A stretch of 64,000 nucleotides of DNA, from assembly GCF_000024345.1 (NCBI RefSeq), contig NC_013729.1, positions 1,860,001-1,924,000 on the forward strand. The letters run 5' to 3'. The notes under the pieces are model-generated. The model worked only from the letters and a program-made list of their open reading frames with translations, was not told the DNA's origin and did no database searches. The position numbers and the translations under genes are program-made. Position 1 is the stretch's first letter, and every line of letters begins with the position of its first letter. Of this stretch, positions 1 to 7,518 are shown one piece after another. Source of the stretch: Kribbella flavida DSM 17836. GTDB taxonomy: Bacteria > Actinomycetota > Actinomycetes > Propionibacteriales > Kribbellaceae.

Positions 1-101
1 GGCTGTTCCGGCGCCGGCAGCTGCGGCGGGCGCAGTATCCGTTGCTGGCGGCAATGGTGGCCTTCACCGCGGGCGGTATCGCGCTGGTGACCGCGTCATG
101 A
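1..101 (+). CDS. C-terminus of an unidentified membrane protein (5' end outside window)
   Basis: The open frame from base 3 to the TGA at 99-101 encodes about 32 residues: a basic stretch (LFRRRQLRRAQYP) followed by one hydrophobic segment of about 20 residues, consistent with a last transmembrane helix with the basic side in the cytoplasm. The stop overlaps the ATG of the next gene (ATGA at 98-101), so the two are translationally coupled and probably belong to the same membrane complex or pathway. Too little is visible to name the family. Confidence 0.55.
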   Translation, partial: LFRRRQLRRAQYPLLAAMVAFTAGGIALVTAS

Positions 102-325
102 CGGCCCTGCTGGTTACCTTGCACCTGGGTGGTGTCCCGGAGGCCGCGATGGTGCTCGGGCCTGTGCTGCTGATCGCCGCCTTCCTCCGGATCGCCAGGC
201 GCAACGACGCGGTGACCGTGGACGAGGAGGACTGGGACGCGAATCTCGGCGACTTCGGTGATGGGGACGCCAACGATCCTGGTCAGGCAGGTCAGCGCAC
301 GGACAGCCGGGTCCGATCACGCTGA
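98..325 (+). CDS. small single-pass membrane protein
   Basis: A 75-residue protein starting at the ATGA overlap with the upstream gene. Residues about 3-30 form one hydrophobic helix, followed by a basic stop-transfer (RIARR) and an acidic, Gly/Asp-rich cytoplasmic tail. I do not recognise a family. Coupling to the preceding membrane protein suggests it is an accessory subunit of the same unit. The next gene is on the opposite strand and ends only 18 bases away, so this is the last gene of its operon. Confidence 0.6.
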   Translation: MTALLVTLHLGGVPEAAMVLGPVLLIAAFLRIARRNDAVTVDEEDWDANLGDFGDGDANDPGQAGQRTDSRVRSR

Positions 326-343
326 CGTGTCGGAACCGCGGCG

Positions 344-1858
344 TCAGCGCACCTTCACCGTGGCGGCCGGGCCCCGGGTGACGTTGCGGCCGTCGGTCGC
401 CTCGACCCGGTAGCTGACCGTCTGCCCGCTGCGCACGCCGGTGTCGGTGAAGGTCGCCACCGTCGGCCGCACCCACGGGTACGCGTTGCGGCTCCAGCTG
501 CGGACCTTCGTGGTGCCGCGGTACAGCGTGTAGGTCAGGCTGATGTTGTCGGCGTCGAACACCGCCGGGAAGCTGACCGTCGTCCGGCCGGCGACCGTGC
601 TGGTCACCTTCGGTGCCCTCGGCGCGGCCGGCCGGGCGCCGCCGGCGACGTCGGTGAACCGGGTGAGGCCCTGCTGCGGCACGCCGTTCACCCGCAGGAA
701 GTCGCCGCCCACCCACAGGTCGTTGCCGCCGGAGGTGACCGCCAGCGGCCCGACCCAGGTGTTGTCGCCCGCGTCGGTGGTCGGGAACCACGGCCCGAAC
801 TTGCCGTTCGCGACGTTCTGCACCAGCAGGTGGTGGGTGCCGGTGCCGTCGCCGAACGAGCCGTCCTGGCGGCAGTCGTGCGCGTGCGACCCCTTGTAGA
901 GCCAGCTCCCGATCGCCTTGATCGCCTCGGTGGCACCCAGGCACTTGCTCTGCCACAACAACTTGCCGGTTTTCGTGTCGGCGGCCAGGATGCCGTCGTA
1001 GCAGCCGCTGCCGCTGCCCGCGTTGGCGACGAACACCCGGTGCCCGAGGGTGTCGATGTCCTTGACCCGGCTCTCGCACTCGGTCGGTGCCGGGATGGCC
1101 GCGGCGGCCGGCATCGGGTAGGCGTTGCCGTTCGTGGTGTTCAGCATCGCCAAGGAGTGCCGTGCGGTGCCTTTCAGGGTGGTGAAGCCGCCGCCGACGA
1201 AGACCCGGGTGCCGTCGTCGGACAGGTCGATCGCGTGCACGTCGGCGTCGGCGTTCGGGTTCCAGGGCAGCAGGGCGCCGGTGGTCAGCGTCACCGCGGC
1301 GAGCCGGTTGCGCGTCACGCCGTCCACCTGGCTGAACGAGCCGCCCAGGTAGACGGTGTTGCCCCAGATGGCCAGGGCCGAGACCCGGTAGCTGACGGCC
1401 GGGTCCCAGCCGGTGACGAGCTTGTTGGTGGCGACGCTGAACATCGCGACGTGCTGACGGGCGACACCGTCGACCCTGGTGAAGTCACCGCCGATCACGA
1501 CGTACTTGCCGTCCGGACTGGTGGCGATGCTCCACACCGGGCCGTTCAGCCGCGGCGCCCAGGTGCTGGCGGCGCCGGTGCTGCGGCTGAACGACGCGAC
1601 GTAGCTGCGCACGGCCTCGCCTTCGCCGGCCGGGTTCCCGCCCGGCCGGACCCGGGTGAACAGGCCGCCGGCGTAGACCGCGTTGCCGGCGGTCGCGAGC
1701 GCGTTCACGCTCGCGTCGGTCTGCCAGGTGGGCTGGGCGACCGCCGACACGGCCGACCCGAAGCCGCGCGTGGCCGCCTCCACGGGCGCGCCCTGCGGGA
1801 TCAGCGCGGCGGCGATCACACCGGCGGCCGTGACCGTGGCCAGAACAAGCTTTTTCAT
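344..1858 (-). CDS. secreted delta-60-repeat (DUF5122-like) beta-propeller protein with C-terminal Fn3-like domain
   Basis: About 504 residues. The ATG at 1858 is preferred over the adjacent TTG because GAGG lies about 8 bases upstream of it. A signal peptide (MKKLVLATVTAAG..., AxA-like cleavage near residue 28) is followed by at least five blade-like repeats with the pattern VYxGGxFTxVxG, e.g. VVIGGDFTRVDG, VYLGGSFSQVDG, VFVGGGFTTLKG and LWVGGDFLRVNG. Two Cys pairs between the repeats suggest disulfides outside the cell. From about residue 415 a beta-sandwich of fibronectin type III character follows. Proteins of this type are common secreted proteins in soil actinobacteria and their ligand is unknown; no catalytic motif was seen. 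Confidence 0.8.
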   Translation of the reverse strand: MKKLVLATVTAAGVIAAALIPQGAPVEAATRGFGSAVSAVAQPTWQTDASVNALATAGNAVYAGGLFTRVRPGGNPAGEGEAVRSYVASFSRSTGAASTWAPRLNGPVWSIATSPDGKYVVIGGDFTRVDGVARQHVAMFSVATNKLVTGWDPAVSYRVSALAIWGNTVYLGGSFSQVDGVTRNRLAAVTLTTGALLPWNPNADADVHAIDLSDDGTRVFVGGGFTTLKGTARHSLAMLNTTNGNAYPMPAAAAIPAPTECESRVKDIDTLGHRVFVANAGSGSGCYDGILAADTKTGKLLWQSKCLGATEAIKAIGSWLYKGSHAHDCRQDGSFGDGTGTHHLLVQNVANGKFGPWFPTTDAGDNTWVGPLAVTSGGNDLWVGGDFLRVNGVPQQGLTRFTDVAGGARPAAPRAPKVTSTVAGRTTVSFPAVFDADNISLTYTLYRGTTKVRSWSRNAYPWVRPTVATFTDTGVRSGQTVSYRVEATDGRNVTRGPAATVKVR

Positions 1859-1938
1859 CAACGTCCTCAGGCAGGAACACTGCTGTCACTATGTGCGACA
1901 ACAGAGTAACTGTCCGCTCAATCTGAGGTGGAGCCAGG

Positions 1939-2832
1939 TCACTTCAGCGTGATGCTCGCCCAGACCTTGTGGTGGTCCGAGGTCGAGGTCGGCACCACCT
2001 GCGCCCAGTCGGCAGTGAAGGTCGCCGCGCGCAGGAAGGTGTAGTCGATCGTTCGGCCGCCGTCGGCGGTCGCGGGCCCGGACCGCTGGCAGCAGCCGTT
2101 GCCCTCGGTGTGGATGCCGTCCGCGCCGCCGCCGTACGCGGGCCGGTACATCGCATCCAGGGCGTCCTCGGTGGGCTCGGTGTTGAAGTCACCGGCCACG
2201 AAGGCGGCCCGGTCGGCGGCGGCGTAGTCGGCCATGATCGCGGCCACCCGCTTGATCTGGACGCCGCGGGTGCCGTCGCCGTGGAAGTCGATGTGCGTCG
2301 AGCAGGCGAGCACCGGCTGCCCGGCCAGCAGGGCGCAGACCATCTTGCGCGGTTCGTGGTTGTTCGGGTTCGGCAGGTCCCAGACCCGGTACCACTCCCG
2401 GTCGCCCTTGTGCACCAGCGCGATCCCGTACGCCGACCCGTCGTCGCAGCGATGCGCGGTCGGCACGTGCACAACGTGGTAGCCGGCGTCGCTCAGGCGG
2501 TTGCGGATCCGGATGGCCTGGCCGGCGCAGACCTCCTGCAGGGTAGCGGTGCGCGGGCGGGTCGGCCGGTCGAGGATCGCTTGCGCGACGTGGTCGGCGA
2601 CCCCGAGGGTGCCGTGGTTGCACTTGTTGCCACACATGTTGAAGTTCAGGTTGAGGAACGTGTACGGCGCGGCGACGGCCGCGGCCACGGGGGCGGTGGC
2701 GGCAGCGGGGACGGTGGCGGTGGCGGGGACGGTGGCGGTGGCGGGGACGGTGGCGGTGGCGGTCGAGGGCACGGTGACGGTCGCCAGTGCGGCCGTGCCG
2801 GCCGCGAACGCGGTGAACAGACGTCTGATCAT
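1939..2832 (-). CDS. secreted endonuclease/exonuclease/phosphatase-family protein
   Basis: About 297 residues from the ATG at 2832, which has AAGGAG 10 bases upstream; an ATG 14 codons earlier lacks such support. A signal peptide (MIRRLFTAFAAGTAALATV) leads into a low-complexity Ala/Thr/Val/Pro linker made of 6-residue repeats. The catalytic domain follows, with the EEP hallmarks: LNFN, a Glu in LQEVC, STHIDFHG, VAGDFNTEP and a terminal TSDHHKVW. These are the metal-binding and catalytic residues of DNase I/sphingomyelinase-like enzymes. Substrate (nucleic acid, phospholipid or sugar phosphate) cannot be told. Several cysteines (CGNKC, CCQ) fit an extracellular protein. Confidence 0.85.
   Translation of the reverse strand: MIRRLFTAFAAGTAALATVTVPSTATATVPATATVPATATVPAAATAPVAAAVAAPYTFLNLNFNMCGNKCNHGTLGVADHVAQAILDRPTRPRTATLQEVCAGQAIRIRNRLSDAGYHVVHVPTAHRCDDGSAYGIALVHKGDREWYRVWDLPNPNNHEPRKMVCALLAGQPVLACSTHIDFHGDGTRGVQIKRVAAIMADYAAADRAAFVAGDFNTEPTEDALDAMYRPAYGGGADGIHTEGNGCCQRSGPATADGGRTIDYTFLRAATFTADWAQVVPTSTSDHHKVWASITLK
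2707..2760 (-). repeat. three exact 18-bp tandem repeats inside the EEP linker
   Basis: The unit GGGGACGGTGGCGGTGGC occurs three times in perfect register (2707-2724, 2725-2742, 2743-2760), with decayed copies on either side. On the coding (minus) strand each unit encodes Ala-Thr-Ala-Thr-Val-Pro, so copy-number change would lengthen or shorten the linker by six residues without breaking the frame. Confidence 0.9.
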
Positions 2833-2913
2833 GGGGCTCAGCTCCTTGGGCGGTGGAGAATGCTGACTCGCCACAAGTAGAACCGCATCCGGGGGCCACC
2901 GGACCCGTCCCGG

Positions 2914-3681
2914 TCAGCCGGTGGAAGAGAATTCATCCGGGGGAAGGCCGAGCTCCTCGTAGGCGGCGGTCTCGATCTCGCGGCCCATCGACTCGCGGAA
3001 GGCCGCGACCAGGGCCTGGCCGGCCAGCGGGATGATGTTCTCCAGGGTGCGCTGGATCTCGGGCCAGCCCTCGGCGGGCAGGCCGGCGTCGGCGAACTGC
3101 CGCCAGACGGTGTTGCGGAACAGTTCCACGTAGATCTTCGCCACCTGGTCGGCCTGCTCGAACAGCTTGGGCAGCATCTCGAAGATCGCGTCCAGCGGAA
3201 CGCCGAGCTTGATCACCTCCAGGCCGGTGCGCAGCAGGTCCGGGTTCGGGATCCGCAGCCGGCCGTCGTCGACGCGTTCGGCGATGCCGAGCTCGATCAG
3301 CTTCGCGATCGTCGCCGGGTCGTGCGGGATGCCGGCCCGGTCGGCGAGCTGCTGCTCGGTGATCACCTCGGGCTCGGCCGGGGTCCACGGGCTGACCAGC
3401 GTCTCGAAGACGCCGAGCGCGAGCGCGCCGTCCGGCAGTTCGCTCATCATCCGCTCCACCGCGGACAGGGTGTACCCCTTGCCGAGCAGCTCGCGGACCA
3501 AGGTCAGCCGGGCCACGTGGTCCGGGCCGTAGTACCCGGTGCGCCCGACCAGCCGCGGCGGCGGGATCAGCCCGCGTCCGGCGTACGCACGGACGTTGCG
3601 AACGGTCATGCCCACCTTCGCGGCGAGCTGGTCGACCGTGTACTCCTCAGAGGCCGGCTCGGCCGGCGGTTGTCCTCCCAC
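2914..3681 (-). CDS. MerR-family transcriptional regulator
   Basis: About 255 residues if it starts at GTG 3681; an in-frame GTG at 3705 (possible leaderless start) is the alternative. The N-terminal winged-helix begins at YTVDQLAAKVGMTVRNVRAY and continues to GYYGPDHVARL, the classic MerR HTH. A second helical region (TEQQLADRAGIP, about residue 105) and a long helical C-terminal domain with no metal-binding cysteines suggest a small-molecule or lipid-type effector rather than a metal. Divergently transcribed from the membrane protein gene beginning at 3794, with a palindrome in between, so it most likely controls that operon and itself. Confidence 0.85.
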   Translation of the reverse strand: MGGQPPAEPASEEYTVDQLAAKVGMTVRNVRAYAGRGLIPPPRLVGRTGYYGPDHVARLTLVRELLGKGYTLSAVERMMSELPDGALALGVFETLVSPWTPAEPEVITEQQLADRAGIPHDPATIAKLIELGIAERVDDGRLRIPNPDLLRTGLEVIKLGVPLDAIFEMLPKLFEQADQVAKIYVELFRNTVWRQFADAGLPAEGWPEIQRTLENIIPLAGQALVAAFRESMGREIETAAYEELGLPPDEFSSTG

Positions 3682-3683
3682 CC

Positions 3684-3724
3684 TTGACAGTCTTCCAGAC
3701 GCCACGTTACATAGCAGATGTAAC
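3684..3724 (+). promoter_or_regulatory. sigma70-type promoter with overlapping palindromic operator
   Basis: TTGACA (3684-3689), a 17-bp spacer and TTACAT (3707-3712) form a promoter reading into the plus-strand operon. A perfect inverted repeat, GTTACAT-N5-ATGTAAC (3706-3724), covers the -10 element and the start of transcription. The site also lies just upstream of the MerR start on the other strand, so one bound dimer could control both directions. Function is inferred from position and symmetry. Confidence 0.75.
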
Positions 3725-3793
3725 ATCTCGCATGGCGCATACCTGCTGTTCTGTTTCGCCCACCTGGCCCGCCCCGATAGCCGAGGAGACCCC

Positions 3794-5605
3794 ATGACCG
3801 TCCCGCTGGCGGCCTCGACCGGAACCGCGTCGTTCGACCAGATCGCCATCGTCAGCGGGCTGGTCGCACTGTTGTACGTCGCACTCGCCGTGCTGCTGTG
3901 GCGGGAACGCACCGGCCGGGTCACGCTGGTAGGGCGCCTCGCGGACACCATCGGGAGACTGGACGGAGTCCCCCGATGGGCTGCGCTGACGCCGTACCTG
4001 CACGCCGTCTCGCTGCTGTCCTGCGCGTTCGGAGTCTGGTGGGACATCGCGGTGCACATCGACAAGGGTCGTGACACCGGGCCGTTCGGCACCCCGGCGC
4101 ACTACCCGATCTTCTTCGGCATTCTCGGCGTGATCGTCGCCGGGGTGCTGCCGATCGCACTCGCCCGCAAGCCGCTGCCGGCCCGGACGATCAAGCTGAC
4201 CACGGGCTGGCGAATCCCCTGCAGCGCTGCGCTGGTCACCTTCTGCGGCACCTTCGCGCTGGTCGGCTTCCCGCTCGACGACGTCTGGCACCGGTTGTTC
4301 GGCGAGGACGTCACGCTCTGGGGCCCGACCCACCTGCTGATGATCGGCGGCGTGGTGCTGTCGATCTTCGCCCGGCTGCTGGCCTCCGCCGAGGTCGAGC
4401 AACTGGTCGGCACGAACAAGCGCCGCCGGTTCCACGACGTCGTCGCGGTCGGCGCGCTGCTGATCGCCTGGGACCTGTTCAGCACCGAGTTCAACTACGG
4501 CGTGCCGCAGTTCCCGTTGATCCTGCAGCCGATCCTGATCGTGTTCGGCTCCGCGCTCGCCTTCACCCTGATCCGGTCCCGGATGGGCCGCGGCAGCACC
4601 TTCGCCGCACTGGCGGTCTACCTGGTCATCCGCGGCGGCATCGCCTGGGCGGTCGACCAGCCGCTCGGCGAGATCCTGGGCCACTTCCCGCTGCTGATGG
4701 TGGAGGCAGTTCTGGTCGAGCTGACAGCTCTTGCCTTGGGCACCCAAAACCGCTTCCGGCTGGGAGCCGTCGCGGGCGTGCTGATCGGCACGGTCGGGGT
4801 GCTCGCCGAGTACGGCTGGAGCCAGGTCTGGATGCCGATCCGCTGGCCGTCCACGCTGCTGCCGTCCGCACTCGGCTTCGGTGTTGTCGCCGGGATCGGG
4901 GCCGGCCTGGTCGGTGCCTGGCTGGCGACCCGCTTCGCCGAGGTCGCGGGCGAGGTCCGCCCGGCGCCGCCGGTACGCCGTACGCACCAGCTCGGAGCCG
5001 TCGGCCTGGTCGCGGTGCTCGGAGTCGTCTTCTTCTGCGTCCCGCGCTCGGCCGAGCCCGGTGTCACCGCGACCATCGGCCTCGAGCGGGTCGCGAACGG
5101 CGCCGAGCCGACGGCGTACGTCACGGTGAAGCTCGACCCGGTCGACGCTGCCGTGGGGGCCCGCTGGTTCGAGGCGATGGCCTGGCAGGGTGGTGGCTTC
5201 GAGACGCACCCGCTGCAGAAGATTGCTGACGGCACCTATCGTTCGATCGACCCGCTGCCGCTGTACGGCAAGTGGAAGTCGATGATCCGGCTGCACCAGG
5301 GACAGCGAGACCTGGTGTCGGCCTGGGTGTACGCGCCGGAGGACGCGGCGATCCAGAAGCCGGCCATCCAGGTGTCGGACGGTCAGGTGGTCGAGTTCGT
5401 CTCCGAGCAGCTGGTCCTGCGCCGCGAGGAGCGGACCGACGTACCGCGCTGGATGTGGAACGGCGGCTACGCCCTGCTGGCGGTGGTCGGGGCGCTGGAG
5501 ATCCTGGGGATCGCCTGGCTGGTCGGGCGCGGTGCGCGCGGTGGTCGGATGCGGGCCGCGCATCTGCTCGAGCAGGACGCCAAGCGGGAGAAGGAGATCG
5601 CATGA
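3794..5605 (+). CDS. polytopic membrane protein with C-terminal extracytoplasmic beta-domain
   Basis: 603 residues from ATG 3794 (GAGGAG 6 bases upstream). About ten to twelve hydrophobic segments fill residues 15-440, starting with IAIVSGLVALLYVALAVLLW. A soluble stretch of about 120 residues follows (GLERVANGAEPTAYVTVKLD... to VEFVSEQLVL), resembling the Ig-like YtkA/FixH type of domain, then a final helix and a basic/acidic cytoplasmic tail. I do not recognise the family with certainty. It is the first gene of an operon with an SDR and an alpha/beta hydrolase under an apparent MerR operator, which hints at lipid or terpenoid-like substrates or membrane stress; this is inference. Confidence 0.7.
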   Translation: MTVPLAASTGTASFDQIAIVSGLVALLYVALAVLLWRERTGRVTLVGRLADTIGRLDGVPRWAALTPYLHAVSLLSCAFGVWWDIAVHIDKGRDTGPFGTPAHYPIFFGILGVIVAGVLPIALARKPLPARTIKLTTGWRIPCSAALVTFCGTFALVGFPLDDVWHRLFGEDVTLWGPTHLLMIGGVVLSIFARLLASAEVEQLVGTNKRRRFHDVVAVGALLIAWDLFSTEFNYGVPQFPLILQPILIVFGSALAFTLIRSRMGRGSTFAALAVYLVIRGGIAWAVDQPLGEILGHFPLLMVEAVLVELTALALGTQNRFRLGAVAGVLIGTVGVLAEYGWSQVWMPIRWPSTLLPSALGFGVVAGIGAGLVGAWLATRFAEVAGEVRPAPPVRRTHQLGAVGLVAVLGVVFFCVPRSAEPGVTATIGLERVANGAEPTAYVTVKLDPVDAAVGARWFEAMAWQGGGFETHPLQKIADGTYRSIDPLPLYGKWKSMIRLHQGQRDLVSAWVYAPEDAAIQKPAIQVSDGQVVEFVSEQLVLRREERTDVPRWMWNGGYALLAVVGALEILGIAWLVGRGARGGRMRAAHLLEQDAKREKEIA

Positions 5606-5640
5606 TCGAGTCGGGGCCGAAGCGACGGGTGGACGCATGA
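5602..5640 (+). other. 12-codon linking minicistron
   Basis: The only good ribosome binding site at this junction (AAGGAG, 5591-5596) serves the ATG at 5602, which overlaps the stop of the membrane protein gene (ATGA). That frame ends after 12 codons (MIESGPKRRVDA) in a second ATGA at 5637-5640, which starts the SDR. It may exist only to hand ribosomes from one gene to the next. A sequencing frameshift is the alternative explanation. Confidence 0.4.
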
Positions 5641-6461
5641 CCGGCCGGGGCGGGTTCGTCCGGCGCAAGGCGGCCTGGGACCTGGCCGGGAGGCGGGCAC
5701 TGGTCACCGGCGCCGCGGGAGCGTTCGGGTCGGCGACGGTCGAGGCCCTGCGCGGCCGGGGTGCGACGGTGCTCGGCCTGGACCTGCAGAAGAGCGACGA
5801 CGTCATCGAGTGCGACCTCACCCAGCCGGACGCGATCCCGGCCGCCGTCGGCGAGGCGGTCGAGCGGCTCGGTGGGCTCGACCTGCTGATCAACAACGCG
5901 GGCATCGGCGTACCGGCGCCGGCCGGGGACGCGCCGGACGCCACCGCGCGGAAGGTGATCGAGGTCAACCTGTTCGCCGGCTGGGGTGTGACCGCGGCCG
6001 CGCTGCCGGCGCTGCGAGCGGCGAACGGCCGGGTGATCTTCGTGTCCTCCGGACTCGCCTACGTGACGCTGCCACTGGCCGCGTCGTACCTGGTGTCGAA
6101 GCGGGCGATCGACACGTACGCCGACGCGCTGCGGATCGAGAACGCCCGGCATCTGGACGTCAGCGTGATCTATCCCGGCTACGTGCCCACGCCGATCCAT
6201 GACGCGTCGCTGGCCAAGGGCGTGGACCTCGGGCTGTTCCTGCCGGCGGAGACCGTCGGTCAGGTGGTGAGCACGATCATCGACGTCGCCGCCGCCCGGA
6301 GGCCGCCGCGCAACCGGGCGTCGACCCGCACCACCGGGCTCGGTGTCGCCATGGCCCGGCACCTGCCGTCGCTGGCCGACCGCGTGGTCCGGTTGCGAAC
6401 CAACCAGCAACGACGCAAGGGTGGACTGGGCGAGCTGACCGAACGACTGGGGAAGATATGA
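5637..6461 (+). CDS. short-chain dehydrogenase/reductase
   Basis: 274 residues. The Rossmann glycine motif VTGAAGAFG (residues 23-31), LINNAG and the SDR active-site set SS...SYLVSK (Ser, Tyr, Lys) are all present, so it should be an NAD(P)-dependent oxidoreductase. DLQKSDD after beta-2 (Asp at the strand end) favours NAD(H). A basic C-terminal extension follows the core. The start is chosen at the ATGA overlap with the minicistron; there is no strong ribosome binding site of its own. The gene ends in an ATGA overlap with the hydrolase. Substrate unknown. Confidence 0.85.
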   Translation: MTGRGGFVRRKAAWDLAGRRALVTGAAGAFGSATVEALRGRGATVLGLDLQKSDDVIECDLTQPDAIPAAVGEAVERLGGLDLLINNAGIGVPAPAGDAPDATARKVIEVNLFAGWGVTAAALPALRAANGRVIFVSSGLAYVTLPLAASYLVSKRAIDTYADALRIENARHLDVSVIYPGYVPTPIHDASLAKGVDLGLFLPAETVGQVVSTIIDVAAARRPPRNRASTRTTGLGVAMARHLPSLADRVVRLRTNQQRRKGGLGELTERLGKI

Positions 6462-7489
6462 CGATGCAGGCCGAGCGGGCCGGGGTGACCACGACCGACG
6501 GCGTCCGGCTGCACGTGGAAACGACCGGTTCGGCCGATGCGCCGGTGACCGTGGTGCTGGGGCACGGCTGGACGTGCTCGACGCGCAGCTGGCACCACCA
6601 GCTCGAAGGGCTGCCGGCTGTGCTCGGACCGGACGCCGTACGCGTCGTGGCGTACGACCATCGTGGGCACGGGCGCTCCGGCGCGGCGCCGACCGGCACC
6701 ACGCGGATCGAGCAGCTCGCCGAGGACCTGGTCACGGTGCTGGACGAGCTGGTGCCGTCGGGACCGGTCGTGTACGCCGGGCACTCGATGGGCGGGATGA
6801 CGCTGATGGCGCTCGCGGACCAGCGCCCGGACCTGTTCGGCGAGCGGATCACCGGTGCCGTGCTGGTGAGCACCTCGTCGGGGCAGATCACCTCCCGCGC
6901 GTTCGGGCTGCCCGCGCGGCTGGACGGCGCAGCGGCGGTCGTCGCTCCCCGGGCGGTGAACCTGGCCGGCGCCCGGCTCGAGCGTCGCGAGCTCCGGCGT
7001 ACGGGCCGGGGTGCGGAGTACGGCGTACGGGCTGCGCGGAACGAGGCTGCACAGGACGCCGCCGAGCAGGCGGCTGAGCAGGCCGCGATCCGGGCCCGGC
7101 TCGCGGTGTGGCGGCAGGTGGCCGGCACCCGGGTACGACGTCCGGCCGTGAAGCGATTCGTGTTCGGCAAGAAGGTCGACCCGGCCGAGGTGGACATCCT
7201 GCTGGCGGACCTGGACGCGCTGCCGGGCCGGTCGTTCAGCGGGTTCTTCGAGGCGATCACCCGGCACGACCTCGAGCACGCGCTGGAGGTGCTCGGCACG
7301 ATCCCGGTCGAGGTCATGCACGGCACCCGCGACCGCCTGCTGCCCCCACGGCACGGCAACCGGCTGGCCGAGCTCATCCCGTCGGCCCGGCTGTGGATGT
7401 ACCCGGGCGCCGGGCACATGCTGATGCAGGAACGCCCCCGCGACGTCACCCACCGCCTCGCTTCCCTCGCCCGCAAGGCCACCGCCTGA
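6458..7489 (+). CDS. alpha/beta-fold hydrolase
   Basis: 343 residues, start overlapping the SDR stop (ATGA); Met3 is an alternative start. Oxyanion-region motif GHGWTCS, the DHRGHGRS loop, nucleophile elbow GHSMGG (Ser110), an acid in HGTRDRLLPP and the terminal His in GAGHML complete a Ser-Asp-His triad. The cap region between them (about residues 150-250) is rich in Arg/Ala/Glu helices. Likely an esterase or lipase-like hydrolase working on the substrate or product of the preceding SDR. It is followed after 29 bases by the CoA-transferase gene. Confidence 0.85.
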   Translation: MTMQAERAGVTTTDGVRLHVETTGSADAPVTVVLGHGWTCSTRSWHHQLEGLPAVLGPDAVRVVAYDHRGHGRSGAAPTGTTRIEQLAEDLVTVLDELVPSGPVVYAGHSMGGMTLMALADQRPDLFGERITGAVLVSTSSGQITSRAFGLPARLDGAAAVVAPRAVNLAGARLERRELRRTGRGAEYGVRAARNEAAQDAAEQAAEQAAIRARLAVWRQVAGTRVRRPAVKRFVFGKKVDPAEVDILLADLDALPGRSFSGFFEAITRHDLEHALEVLGTIPVEVMHGTRDRLLPPRHGNRLAELIPSARLWMYPGAGHMLMQERPRDVTHRLASLARKATA

Positions 7490-7518
7490 GCCCGCTGCCG
7501 GTCCTCTAGGTTGGACAG

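Noticed and set aside
2660..2790. Possible non-coding GC-rich repeat region
   Set aside because: The repeats keep the reading frame of the secreted EEP protein and encode its linker.
3707..5968. Open frame of 753 codons on the minus strand
   Set aside because: It lies antisense to the membrane protein and SDR genes, has no family motif, is rich in Arg/Gln/Asp as expected for a GC-rich shadow frame, and lacks a ribosome binding site.
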